DNA of 25,184 nt from an uncultured Candidatus Saccharibacteria bacterium (GTDB lineage: Bacteria; Patescibacteria; Saccharimonadia; Saccharimonadales; UBA6022): contig CAMPJF010000001.1 of the NCBI GenBank assembly GCA_946886725.1, positions 1 to 25,184 on the forward strand. Direction: 5' to 3'. Positions 8,223 to 14,942 of the stretch are shown piece after piece. Within the stretch, counting starts at the first letter, position 1, and the number at the start of each line of letters is the position of its first letter. The notes under the pieces were generated by a model, which was not told the origin of the DNA, made no database searches, and saw only the letters and a program-made list of their open reading frames with translations. A program made the translations under genes and the position numbers.

Positions 8223-8654
8223 TCAATTCGTGTGGCCGTATTTAGTAGGATCGAAATGACTCTTCTGCCCGTCCGGCACCGCTACCTCTAAAACTGCGTA
8301 TTTTCTAAAAGAATTATCAGGCTTTAGGATAAGCGCAGATCTGAGTGATTCAATACTGTCATGATGTTCGTACGCAATGGCAGATAACCCGGTTGGTGTA
8401 CGCTCAGAATGTATGGCTATCCACTGAATGGGTCGTATGGATTTATGAAGGAATGAAGCGACGATACCATTTGGTAGTTTAGATAATTCGCCTACGTAAT
8501 CAGTCTCTACTACGATGTAGTATGTGTCATTTACGAGACAAAGATAATAGGCCTCGTTCGGATTTTCACTTCGAGCTTTTTCAACAGAATGTACGTCGTA
8601 CTTAGTAGTACCCTCGAGATAATGGCTGAGTATTGAAACGGTGGAATCGAACAT
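8223..8654 (-). CDS. Hypothetical protein, 143 aa
   Basis: I do not recognise this protein. It is compact and soluble, alternating short strands and helices (AYYLCLVNDTYYIVVETD), with no signal peptide. ATG 8654 follows TATACT (8661-8666) by exactly six bases, matching the leaderless pattern of the neighbouring genes and supporting both the start and the reality of the gene. About 140 bp of noncoding DNA lies before the next gene in its direction. Confidence 0.6.
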   Translation of the reverse strand: MFDSTVSILSHYLEGTTKYDVHSVEKARSENPNEAYYLCLVNDTYYIVVETDYVGELSKLPNGIVASFLHKSIRPIQWIAIHSERTPTGLSAIAYEHHDSIESLRSALILKPDNSFRKYAVLEVAVPDGQKSHFDPTKYGHTN

Positions 8655-8718
8655 GTATGTAGTATAGAGTACTTATTGAAAAGGAGCCAGATTAAAGACA
8701 TGGCTCAGGTCTCGATTG

Positions 8719-9129
8719 TTACTCCAAGTCAACTACGGGAATGGTCTCGCCTGGTCGGCGTTTGTACACAAGCTTTCCATCTTTAATGACGGCGTGACCA
8801 TGCCTTTCATCATCCATACCCACCGCAATCGGTTTATAGAAAATTTCCAGTTCACCATCACCTCGTCTTCGAGAAAGCAATGGCAAGCCATCGAACGTTC
8901 CACTTTTCATGGAGTAACTCGAACGTCCGTATCCCCCAGTGGCGCTCCCTCGGCTGTACGACGATTGACCTTGCCGATTCAATCGCCGGAAGTATCTTTG
9001 GTTGCAGGATTGACAGGTGCATGAAGCGTCCCGTTCACATAACATTACAAACACATCCTTCAAGATGCAATATGTAGTCGTCGAAACTACGCGTGCGAAA
9101 GGCAGATAACGTCCCTTCTCGCTAGACAT
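8719..9129 (-). CDS. Hypothetical protein with a Cys cluster
   Basis: The 136-residue product contains C-E-R-D-A-S-C-T-C-Q-S-C (about residues 31-42), a C-x5-C-x-C-x2-C cluster that could bind zinc or iron, followed by a Ser/Arg/Gly-rich linker and a more structured C-terminal half (GELEIFYKPIAVG, KDGKLVYKRRPGE). I do not recognise the family. ATG 9129 is seven bases after TTTAGT, a weak leaderless-type arrangement; an internal ATG at residue 29 with an upstream AAGGA is an alternative and would keep the cysteines. Overlapping plus-strand frames exist but lack start signals. Confidence 0.5.
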   Translation of the reverse strand: MSSEKGRYLPFARVVSTTTYCILKDVFVMLCERDASCTCQSCNQRYFRRLNRQGQSSYSRGSATGGYGRSSYSMKSGTFDGLPLLSRRRGDGELEIFYKPIAVGMDDERHGHAVIKDGKLVYKRRPGETIPVVDLE

Positions 9130-9332
9130 TAATCCAACTAAACCAAAAAAAATATAACACGGAATAAATCAAAAATTAATTGCAATACGATAAATTAACG
9201 ATAAGCTATACGTTCTAATATTTATTGAGCTTTCGACAATCCACTTGCTTCAAAAAACGCAAAGCTAAACGGACTGACGACTTTTTAATCAAAAATCCAA
9301 TTATCGATTTCTTGCGAATATGTTAAGAACAG
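9130..9332. other. AT-rich intergenic gap, about 200 bp
   Basis: No ORF, RNA gene or clear hairpin is visible. The 9130-9160 part holds the candidate promoter of the 136-aa gene. Confidence 0.5.
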
Positions 9333-9749
9333 CTAAAGGGCATCGTTCAATGCATTAGTCAGTAATTCTCGGTCGGCCTCAGGTATCGGGTCATTCTGGT
9401 AAGTTTTTGGAAGCTCAGGTAGTGTAATAGGTTTGCCCCAAGATTCGGTCTTGTTACGGCCATAAATGTGAATATGAAAAAATGGCGTTGCGCCGGGCAA
9501 TAAACACCAGTTACCATTTGCTTGCAAGTTTAGCCATGGAGCCAAGTTTAATTTATTAATCACTTTGCTAACCTTTGATGCTAGTTTGAATGCTTCACCC
9601 GACAATTCGACGTCTTCCCATGCGGTCACAATATCAGCTTTGGGTGCAACAATGACATGAAGCCCTTCGGAATATTGGATGTGTGGATTAAAAGGAGTTT
9701 TCACTAAAAATGTGTCATTCTCCCAAAGGAGGTAGTTATTGCCAATCAT
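9333..9749 (-). CDS. HIT-like (histidine triad family) protein
   Basis: G-L-H-V-I-V-A-P-K (residues 29-37) and P-F-F-H-I-H-I-Y-G-R (89-98) correspond to the core strands and the triad region of HIT nucleotide-binding hydrolases and transferases. H92 and H94 are present, but the third triad position is Tyr96, so the usual H-x-H-x-H is H-x-H-x-Y. The length of 138 residues is typical. It may hydrolyse nucleotide phosphoramidates or be a diverged binder. ATG 9749 follows TTTGCTATAAT by six bases (leaderless). An overlapping GGAGG is inside the gene and unrelated. The divergent membrane-protein gene starts 57 bp away. Confidence 0.8.
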   Translation of the reverse strand: MIGNNYLLWENDTFLVKTPFNPHIQYSEGLHVIVAPKADIVTAWEDVELSGEAFKLASKVSKVINKLNLAPWLNLQANGNWCLLPGATPFFHIHIYGRNKTESWGKPITLPELPKTYQNDPIPEADRELLTNALNDAL

Positions 9750-9755
9750 GGTTGT

Positions 9756-9766
9756 ATTATAGCAAA
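9756..9766 (-). promoter_or_regulatory. Extended -10 box for a leaderless HIT mRNA
   Basis: TTTGCTATAAT on the minus strand (TATAAT at 9756-9761), six bases from ATG 9749. Confidence 0.75.
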
Positions 9767-9791
9767 TATAAAATGTGTCTATTGCTTCATG

Positions 9792-9797
9792 TATAAT
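9792..9797 (+). promoter_or_regulatory. -10 box of the 181-aa membrane protein gene
   Basis: TATAAT preceded by TG lies eight bases before ATG 9806; no Shine-Dalgarno site fits, so the transcript is probably leaderless or nearly so. It forms a compact divergent promoter pair with the HIT gene. Confidence 0.65.
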
Positions 9798-9805
9798 GAC
9801 AAATA

Positions 9806-10351
9806 ATGTTTGAGTATTTTGGGTTAATTCTTGTGATATTGAGCTGGATAGGCGGCTATCTCCTCATCTCCAAGTTTTATGATAAAAGTCTACCTACTAT
9901 CAGCAAGCATGCCGCAAGCCACCGAACAGCCTCCTGGCTTTTTGCTGCCATACTCATACTTTTAGGTGCGGCATTCTATTGGTGGCTCATTAAATGGTTT
10001 ACGCCTCGCTTGGGACTATCAGTTATATTTTCATCTATTCTCTCCGTGACTATTATTTGTCAGTTCATCGCAGCTCTCGCACCGGATGTGAATGGGTGGC
10101 GTGGGATAGCTCATCGTTGGAGCGCCTGGCTGATGGCTGTATTGTACTTGCCGCTTAGCGCGCTAATCATCCTCTCCCCCCAGCTGACGCTGCAGATGCA
10201 AATAATTTGCAGCCTTCTGCTCGCGTATATGTTTGTAGGATTCTTACTGGTTGCAGTAATGGGTAAAGCAAAGTCAAAGTACCTGCCGCTACAAGCATCA
10301 TACATTGTCTCATTTCAGCTTATTATTTTAGTCGCAGCCTACATGTCATAA
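9806..10351 (+). CDS. Multi-pass membrane protein, DUF998-like
   Basis: The 181-residue product has about six hydrophobic segments, starting at the N-terminus (FEYFGLILVILSWIGGYL). The loop A-L-A-P-D-V-N-G-W-R-G-I-A-H-R (near residues 89-103) recalls the P-D...H loop of DUF998-type membrane proteins. The match is by general layout only. No enzymatic residues are evident. It ends exactly at a bidirectional hairpin terminator. Confidence 0.65.
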   Translation: MFEYFGLILVILSWIGGYLLISKFYDKSLPTISKHAASHRTASWLFAAILILLGAAFYWWLIKWFTPRLGLSVIFSSILSVTIICQFIAALAPDVNGWRGIAHRWSAWLMAVLYLPLSALIILSPQLTLQMQIICSLLLAYMFVGFLLVAVMGKAKSKYLPLQASYIVSFQLIILVAAYMS

Positions 10352-10379
10352 CAAAAAGACTTCATAGAGATCTTTTTGT
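10351..10379. terminator. Bidirectional terminator between convergent genes
   Basis: ACAAAAAGA (10351-10359) and TCTTTTTGT (10371-10379) form a perfect 9-bp stem with A-run and T-run on either side, serving the membrane-protein gene on plus and the EEP gene on minus. Confidence 0.75.
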
Positions 10380-10390
10380 CATTGTACTTT

Positions 10391-10424
10391 TGCTTGGCAG
10401 CCTCTCATGGAAGGGTTTCGAAGC
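10391..10424 (-). repeat. R2 repeat, diverged copy
   Basis: On the minus strand GCTTCGAAACCC...GAGAGGCTGCCA matches the R2 family, which ends like a tRNA 3' end (GGGGCTGCCA). It lies in the 3' UTR of the EEP gene, ahead of the terminator. Confidence 0.6.
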
Positions 10425-10426
10425 TA

Positions 10427-11110
10427 TTATGCCGACAGTTCAAAGGTTAACGCATTGTGATCGGATAAGTTCTCGCCAATGCTAAAGGAAGTAAACTCGA
10501 AATCACGAGGTACGAGAATATAGTCCAGGGTTGCCTTTTCGGATGGGAATGAGACATATTGGTAAAAGTCTGTCGAAACGCGATAATCATCCGAATATAG
10601 ACTACTGACTGTCTGAATGTCGAAAATGTTAAAGTCTCCCAAAATGACACTAGTCTCATCACGACCTTTAGTGATTTTAAGCGTCTCTTCTAGCTGTTCA
10701 TCTGAATAGTCATTGTTAGAGAAATGAACATTCGTGAAGTTGACCGTCTGACCATCCACCGATATACTCACCTTTTGAATAATACGAGTATGCTTGTCGT
10801 CCGCCCGTTTCTTGAGGACAATGATCTCACTATCGCTAATTGGATATTTACTAAGTACCGCCAGCCCCTCGCGCGATTCACTACCTCCTGATTCAAAAAT
10901 CCGACTCACGCTTGCCTGACTGTACGGGTATGGAGTTGAGAGTAAAGAATTTAAATACTTCGACTGAGTGAACGGTGAGAATTCAAGATTAAACTTTACT
11001 TCTTGAAAAAAGATGACGTCTGAATCCATCGCTTCTAAATAAGATACGATGTTTGATTCCCGTTCTGACCAGTTCTTATAGCCAGCTAAATTAAGAGATG
11101 TTACTTTCAT
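10427..11110 (-). CDS. Endonuclease/exonuclease/phosphatase family protein
   Basis: The 227-residue protein shows the EEP-fold motifs in order: SLNLAGY (N-terminal Asn), IFFQEVK (metal-binding Glu), GLAVLSKYPI, NVHFS (His), LGDFN (Asp/Asn), LDYILV and a C-terminal SDHNAL (Asp-His). The family cleaves phosphodiester or phosphomonoester bonds in nucleic acids, lipids or sugars; the target here is unknown. The start is set at ATG 11110 because TATAGT ends exactly six bases before it. The ATG two codons upstream directly abuts the -10 box and the open frame beyond that is promoter sequence. There is no signal peptide. Confidence 0.88.
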   Translation of the reverse strand: MKVTSLNLAGYKNWSERESNIVSYLEAMDSDVIFFQEVKFNLEFSPFTQSKYLNSLLSTPYPYSQASVSRIFESGGSESREGLAVLSKYPISDSEIIVLKKRADDKHTRIIQKVSISVDGQTVNFTNVHFSNNDYSDEQLEETLKITKGRDETSVILGDFNIFDIQTVSSLYSDDYRVSTDFYQYVSFPSEKATLDYILVPRDFEFTSFSIGENLSDHNALTFELSA

Positions 11111-11116
11111 GTTCAT

Positions 11117-11122
11117 ACTATA
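11117..11122 (-). promoter_or_regulatory. -10 box for a leaderless EEP mRNA
   Basis: TATAGT preceded by TTG, six bases from ATG 11110. It follows directly after the T-run of an R2-associated terminator-like tail. Confidence 0.65.
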
Positions 11123-11123
11123 C

Positions 11124-11204
11124 AACAAAAAAGACCTCCATAAAAATCTTTCGTTTCATTGTGCTTATGCTCGGTAGCCCCTAGTCGACGAACTTCGAAA
11201 CTTT
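11124..11204 (-). repeat. R2 repeat with terminator-like tail
   Basis: The minus strand reads AAAGTTTCGAAGTTCG then TCGACTAGGGGCTACC, followed about 20 bases later by AAAGATTTTTATGGAGGTC and a T-run. The same tail occurs near 8078-8105 and, altered, near 10351-10380. Here the unit lies just upstream of the EEP promoter. Confidence 0.6.
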
Positions 11205-11209
11205 CAAAA

Positions 11210-11238
11210 TTGACAAATTATATTAATTATTATACTAT
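11210..11238 (+). promoter_or_regulatory. Promoter of the 62-aa membrane peptide gene
   Basis: TTGACA (11210-11215) is followed 17 bases later by TACTAT (11233-11238); the overlapping TATACT at 11231-11236 is the alternative -10. The leader would be about 30 bases. Confidence 0.6.
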
Positions 11239-11274
11239 GTAATCATCCTTAGAGGCTTAGAGATTGGATATGTA

Positions 11275-11463
11275 ATGCTAATTATTACTTGCGTCGTTCT
11301 TTTCGCATTAAGCATGTTTGTGCTATACAAATCAGTGCTTGATATAGCACAAGGCAATCGCAGTAATTCAGCAAGGCTAAATGCGATTGGAGTCACAGCT
11401 TCAGTTGCGATGTCGAGTATGACATCCGCCATGATTTACGTTGAAGTTCTAGGCCTTAGGTAA
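11275..11463 (+). CDS. Small membrane protein, 62 aa
   Basis: The first 18 residues are a hydrophobic helix (LIITCVVLFALSMFVLY), and a second moderately hydrophobic stretch (ARLNAIGVTASVAMSSMTSAMIYVE, split across residues 33-57) follows a polar turn. The gene has its own promoter and a strong downstream terminator, which support it despite the small size. AGAG-rich sequence precedes the ATG at a loose ribosome-binding distance. It does not resemble a family I know. Its 3' region folds into mutually exclusive hairpins. Confidence 0.55.
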   Translation: MLIITCVVLFALSMFVLYKSVLDIAQGNRSNSARLNAIGVTASVAMSSMTSAMIYVEVLGLR

Positions 11464-11471
11464 GTACTCAC

Positions 11472-11577
11472 GCCCGAGCCTCTTCAGCCGCCAGAATCAT
11501 GGTTAGTGCTCGCAGAGAATATCTCGGGCATTAACCATGAACATTTATATATTAAATTTTCATGGTTAATTTTTTTT
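11472..11577 (+). promoter_or_regulatory. Terminator/antiterminator-like region
   Basis: An intrinsic terminator at 11530-11577 has an 18-pair stem with one mismatch, followed by eight T. Its 5' arm also pairs with an upstream arm: 11499-11512 with 11525-11538, 14 bp including two G-U pairs. A third segment, GCCCGAG at 11472-11478, can pair with CTCGGGC at 11523-11529. These pairings exclude one another, as in attenuators and riboswitch expression platforms. No plus-strand gene follows, so it may control the end of the 62-aa transcript. Confidence 0.6.
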
Positions 11578-11580
11578 AGA

Positions 11581-11611
11581 ATAGCCCCTAGTGGACGAAC
11601 TTCGAAACTTT
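11581..11611 (-). repeat. R2 repeat copy
   Basis: The minus strand reads AAAGTTTCGAAGTTCG then TCCACTAGGGGCTA, in the 3' UTR of the DUF2726 gene. Confidence 0.65.
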
Positions 11612-11632
11612 GGGGGTACATTTTGAGTAGGT

Positions 11633-12142
11633 TCAGGTTTTGCTCGATACTAACTCTTCCCTAGATCGTATTAGTGCATTGATGAGCTCGTCATCTGAAG
11701 CGTTCATGTTTTTTACACGTAATAGTGGGATGCCTGCATAATGTAACATGCGATTCACCTCGTAATCGCGCTCTTTTCGCTTTGGTTGATCGTGCGTATA
11801 GTCGTCAAGCTCGATAGCGTATCTTGGTAAAAGAGTAGTTTTATCACAAAGAACATAGTCTACCGATTTTCCATTTATATGACTAAAAGCGTGCTTCCAT
11901 TCCTGGCCGTTTACGCGATGGTCTAGAATTGATGATAAATGCATTTGCGGAAACACGTAGTATTTATCTCCGGCGACTCTATCAAGTTTGAAAAAGAAGT
12001 CGGCCTCAGCCTTTGTCATTGGAGATGTGCGGGCCGTATATTCGTATACTTTTGATTTCTTTTGATCACTTCCGGACAAGGCATATTTGACAAAAACTAT
12101 AATAGCAACGAGTATAAGTAAACCGATAAATGACGAATCCAT
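11633..12142 (-). CDS. Membrane-anchored DUF2726 protein, nuclease-like fold
   Basis: Residues 4-21 are a transmembrane helix. Residues about 39-160 match the DUF2726 family, which shares the restriction-endonuclease-like (Vsr/PD-(D/E)xK-related) core: D95 (VDYVL), E111 and D113 (IELDDYTHD), K121/K123/R125, and the typical end ML-x-x-AGIPLLRV. Family members are found alone and fused to nucleic-acid enzymes; biochemical activity is largely inferred. ATG 12142 is six bases from TAATAT with TGA before it, so leaderless. Structured repeat R1a lies just upstream of this promoter. It may belong with the accessory cluster further upstream. Confidence 0.85.
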   Translation of the reverse strand: MDSSFIGLLILVAIIVFVKYALSGSDQKKSKVYEYTARTSPMTKAEADFFFKLDRVAGDKYYVFPQMHLSSILDHRVNGQEWKHAFSHINGKSVDYVLCDKTTLLPRYAIELDDYTHDQPKRKERDYEVNRMLHYAGIPLLRVKNMNASDDELINALIRSREELVSSKT

Positions 12143-12148
12143 ACAGAT

Positions 12149-12157
12149 ATATTATCA
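12149..12157 (-). promoter_or_regulatory. Extended -10 box for a leaderless DUF2726 mRNA
   Basis: TGATAATAT on the minus strand (TAATAT at 12149-12154), six bases from ATG 12142. Confidence 0.55.
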
Positions 12158-12192
12158 TAAGCTCTATACACTCTATTCATTAATTTACGCAC

Positions 12193-12318
12193 GGGCACGT
12201 GAGATATCTAAAGATATAACCGCGTCGCGTTCAGACGAACTAAGAGGTAGTTCGCCTGCCCTGCTCCTTGTTATTGCATCACGATCCTGCCGCCAGCTAA
12301 AGCTGACGAGATCGTGAT
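12193..12318 (-). repeat. R1a: structured RNA-like repeat, first copy
   Basis: On the minus strand: a 9-bp stem (12310-12318 with 12278-12286) enclosing a 7-bp inner hairpin, then a linker AACAAGGAG, a 10-bp hairpin (12249-12258 with 12232-12241) with loop ACCTCTT, then a short hairpin ATATC/GATAT and TCACGTGCCC. It shares most bases with the copy at 16355-16449, while the hairpin arms differ by paired changes. G-U pairs occur only if the minus strand is the RNA. Confidence 0.7.
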
Positions 12319-12337
12319 TAGATTCAACGAATCTTTG

Positions 12338-12372
12338 CACGAAAAAAGACCAGCAGATGCTGATCTATTTTC
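12338..12372 (-). terminator. Terminator of the OLD gene
   Basis: AGATCAGCA and TGCTGGTCT form a 9-bp stem (with a G-U pair) with a two-base loop, followed by TTTTTT on the minus strand. It closely resembles the tRNA-Trp terminator at 16501-16535. Confidence 0.75.
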
Positions 12373-12373
12373 G

Positions 12374-12407
12374 TGGCAGCCCCTAGTGGACGAGTTTCGA
12401 AACTTTT
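12374..12407 (-). repeat. R2 repeat copy in the OLD 3' UTR
   Basis: The minus strand reads AAAAGTTTCGAAACTCG then TCCACTAGGGGCTGCCA, running straight into the terminator. GTTTCGAAAC is a perfect palindrome. The order (TGCCA, then an AGATCAGC terminator, then R1) repeats the order tRNA-Trp, terminator, R1b at 16612-16355. Confidence 0.65.
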
Positions 12408-12482
12408 AGCTGCTTCTCAGGCCTATTCCCCAGCCTGTATGACATATGTGCATTCGCTGGTTTTATTGCACAATCTCGAACT

Positions 12483-14255
12483 CTAGGCATTAAGGGTATC
12501 TTTTGAAACCATGTCGATCATTCTTAGTACATCCGCCATCTCATCTGGTATATCAATAGCGTTATGACACGCGACTAGTTTTTTAGCTGATATAGTGGGT
12601 AGTTGCCTTCGATCTAAGATTACATTGATTTGAGAGATGAACTTTTTTGCTGGAGTTACCTGAACACGGTACGACATTTTTTTCCAATTTTTATCGAACT
12701 CATCTTTAACTTCCATAAAAGTGATTGATATATCTTTTCCAGTCTTATCTTTTCGATCACGCTTAACTTGATCGTCTACTATTTGAGACAAAACTTTATT
12801 CTCGAGTACATTACTCGCTTCTAATAATATCTGTTCAACATCCGAAATTGATATGTCTAAAATTCGAGATATTACCGATGAATTTATGAAATAACTCTCA
12901 AGCTCTTTACGTCGCCAGATGTGCGCATGCACCCCGTTTTCGTGAAATGATTTTTCTATTTCAGTACATTCTTGCTCGGATTGATAGTCTCTGTCTAATA
13001 CGACAAACATTTGTTTAGTATTCGACAGCATATTTTTATGTAACCATTTAAACGGTACGACATTTTTGCTACCAGATTTACCATCAAGCATTATTGTCGT
13101 TATGTTATATTCACGTTCAAGCGATTTTAGCCCGAGCTTTGAACATACCACGCTTAATAATTTCATGTCCTTGCCTTCGACAAATAAAACAGCACGTGTC
13201 TTCAAAGCTTTCGCTAGTCTAAGATTAAATGATGTGCCAACAGACTCTGAAAGTGTATCAAGCATGATGTCATTCTTAACTCTTATTCCAGCCTTGCGTG
13301 ACTTATCGATCATTATTATATTATTCGAATCAATTTCCGATATAACCTCAGACGAATGAGTGGCTACTATGATTTGCACATCAAGACTATTGAGTAATCT
13401 GACGAGTCTTCTTTGCAGATCTGCATGAAGATATACTTCCGGCTCATCAAGTATGATAACTTTTGAAGTGCCAATTCTAAATATGTGAAATAAAATTTGC
13501 AACCATATTTGTATTCCATCTCCAGACCAGGCTAATTCTTTTTCTGGCCCATTGTCGTCTTCTCTGTAGTATACGTCTATATATTGATTATCGTCGCCTA
13601 GTGTTATCTCTGGGGATTTTAATGATATGTCAGGCATCCAATCAACTAAAAAGTCTGCGAAATTATCGAATAGGCCGTCTGCGTACAGTGCATAAAGGTT
13701 GTTGCGGAAATGCCGACTTGCAAGCTTTGATCCAATATTGGATTTTACGTATTCGCTCTTTAGTAAAGATTCTCTGTGTTCGATTGGCGACATTAGAGGT
13801 ATGACACCAAGACGTTCGAACTCCTCTCGAACTTTTGAGATACTCGTAGGCGTTACGTATTCTCCTTTCCTTTTTACTAGTAAATAGAAGTAAGGCTCAG
13901 TATCTGCATCTATCGGAGGCCACACCGCTATAAGCTTATTGCCATTGGACCAGCTTAATTCAAGTCGGGCTTCTGAAGACTCGAAATTATGATGCACACT
14001 CTCGAGCACGGACTGATAATCTCCAAGCGAGGTATAGTATGCACTAACCCATTTTTCATCATCTTGTATCTTATGTGTGGAATTGCGAGACATAGCATGA
14101 CGTAGCATCATATCCGCTATACGTAGCGCGGTAAGGAGCGTTGTCTTGCCGGCATTGTTAGGACCAATTAAAAAGTTTGAACTATCAAATTTGACAGTAA
14201 AATTCGTGAATGTTCTGAAGTTTATGAGACTAAGCTGCTTAAGTGTTCCCGGCAT
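12483..14255 (-). CDS. OLD-family ATPase/TOPRIM nuclease
   Basis: The 590-residue protein has an ABC-type ATPase half: Walker A GPNNAGKT (31-38), signature-like SGDGIQ (244-249), Walker B VIILDEPE (266-273) and the H-loop ATHSSE (298-303). A TOPRIM half follows: VEGKD (359-363), the acidic LDRDYQ (420-425) and ELESYF (451-456). This layout is that of OLD (overcoming lysogenization defect) nucleases, which nick or degrade DNA and occur in phage defence, sometimes with a UvrD-like partner (Gabija GajA) or a reverse transcriptase. No such partner is seen. Its upstream same-strand neighbours are a TM/coiled-coil protein and a DUF5677 protein. ATG 14255 lies nine bases after TATAAT. Confidence 0.88.
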   Translation of the reverse strand: MPGTLKQLSLINFRTFTNFTVKFDSSNFLIGPNNAGKTTLLTALRIADMMLRHAMSRNSTHKIQDDEKWVSAYYTSLGDYQSVLESVHHNFESSEARLELSWSNGNKLIAVWPPIDADTEPYFYLLVKRKGEYVTPTSISKVREEFERLGVIPLMSPIEHRESLLKSEYVKSNIGSKLASRHFRNNLYALYADGLFDNFADFLVDWMPDISLKSPEITLGDDNQYIDVYYREDDNGPEKELAWSGDGIQIWLQILFHIFRIGTSKVIILDEPEVYLHADLQRRLVRLLNSLDVQIIVATHSSEVISEIDSNNIIMIDKSRKAGIRVKNDIMLDTLSESVGTSFNLRLAKALKTRAVLFVEGKDMKLLSVVCSKLGLKSLEREYNITTIMLDGKSGSKNVVPFKWLHKNMLSNTKQMFVVLDRDYQSEQECTEIEKSFHENGVHAHIWRRKELESYFINSSVISRILDISISDVEQILLEASNVLENKVLSQIVDDQVKRDRKDKTGKDISITFMEVKDEFDKNWKKMSYRVQVTPAKKFISQINVILDRRQLPTISAKKLVACHNAIDIPDEMADVLRMIDMVSKDTLNA

Positions 14256-14264
14256 ATTAAACTA

Positions 14265-14270
14265 ATTATA
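14265..14270 (-). promoter_or_regulatory. -10 box upstream of the OLD gene
   Basis: TATAAT nine bases before ATG 14255, inside the 28-bp gap after the preceding gene, so the OLD gene may also be transcribed on its own. Confidence 0.5.
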
Positions 14271-14283
14271 CGCTAATGGATAT

Positions 14284-14874
14284 TTATTTATTGCGCTGAA
14301 GCGATATACTACGAAGTTTAGTCTCTAGAGGGGTGTTTGTAATATGTCGAAATCGATTCATGTACGTATCAATAACTTGCTGCGCGTTGTGCGGCTTAAA
14401 CCAACTGTCATTTTCAAAATATTGCTCGAGAACTTTATCAGCATCTACCACCTTTTCATTCGCTACTGCGTCATAGTGTATTTGACTCAATAATACTTGA
14501 GTCGCCTTCACTTTTTCAGTTCTACTTATAGATAAGTAGTCACGATATTCTCGTATTGCACTTTCAATTACCTCACATTCAGTGTAAAAGTTTGTCAGTA
14601 ATACCCTTTCTTCGTGTGTAAGATCTTTAATAAACAGGTGGTGTGCTTTAGACCATGTGTTATTAGGTAGTACGGATACGATATCATCAACCTTATTGTC
14701 AGGTTTAATCGCGTCAATGGCATTCTCTGCTTGTTGAATCTCTAACAGAACAATACTTGCTACGCTAGCTCGTTCGTCTCGCTTCTGTTTATAGTATATG
14801 TATAGAACTACTAGTCCAGCTAATATAGTCACAATTGGAGTGACTGTGATGTCGAATATTTCATAAAGTGTCAT
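14284..14874 (-). CDS. Membrane-anchored coiled-coil protein, accessory
   Basis: Residues about 10-28 (VTPIVTILAGLVVLYIYY) form one N-terminal transmembrane segment, followed by a basic stretch (KQKRDER) and a long helical, charged cytoplasmic domain of about 160 residues, probably partly coiled-coil. I do not recognise a named family; single-TM proteins with such helical domains are common beside phage-defence ATPases. ATG 14874 is six bases from TACAAT, so leaderless. It lies between DUF5677 and OLD genes on the same strand with 28 bp to the OLD start. Confidence 0.7.
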   Translation of the reverse strand: MTLYEIFDITVTPIVTILAGLVVLYIYYKQKRDERASVASIVLLEIQQAENAIDAIKPDNKVDDIVSVLPNNTWSKAHHLFIKDLTHEERVLLTNFYTECEVIESAIREYRDYLSISRTEKVKATQVLLSQIHYDAVANEKVVDADKVLEQYFENDSWFKPHNAQQVIDTYMNRFRHITNTPLETKLRSISLQRNK

Positions 14875-14880
14875 GATGCA

Positions 14881-14886
14881 ATTGTA
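14881..14886 (-). promoter_or_regulatory. -10 box for the membrane/coiled-coil gene
   Basis: TACAAT, six bases from ATG 14874. Confidence 0.5.
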
Positions 14887-14942
14887 TGGTGTTGATTGAC
14901 GATGTCAAAGCATAAGCATCGTAAGTCAATATAGAAGGTGTG

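Noticed and set aside
8716..9077. Plus-strand frames opposite the 136-residue Cys-cluster gene
   Set aside because: They lack promoter and ribosome-binding signals, whereas the minus-strand frame has a plausible start and a clear Cys motif.
12087..12317. Plus-strand 76-codon frame across R1a
   Set aside because: It overlaps the DUF2726 start region and R1a; no ribosome-binding site or suitable -10 box. Similarity to a plus-strand frame in R1b is explained by the repeat.
12373..12450. R2 as a complete tRNA gene
   Set aside because: The 3' end looks tRNA-like, but no matching 5' acceptor strand, D-arm or anticodon arm is found within 80 bases.
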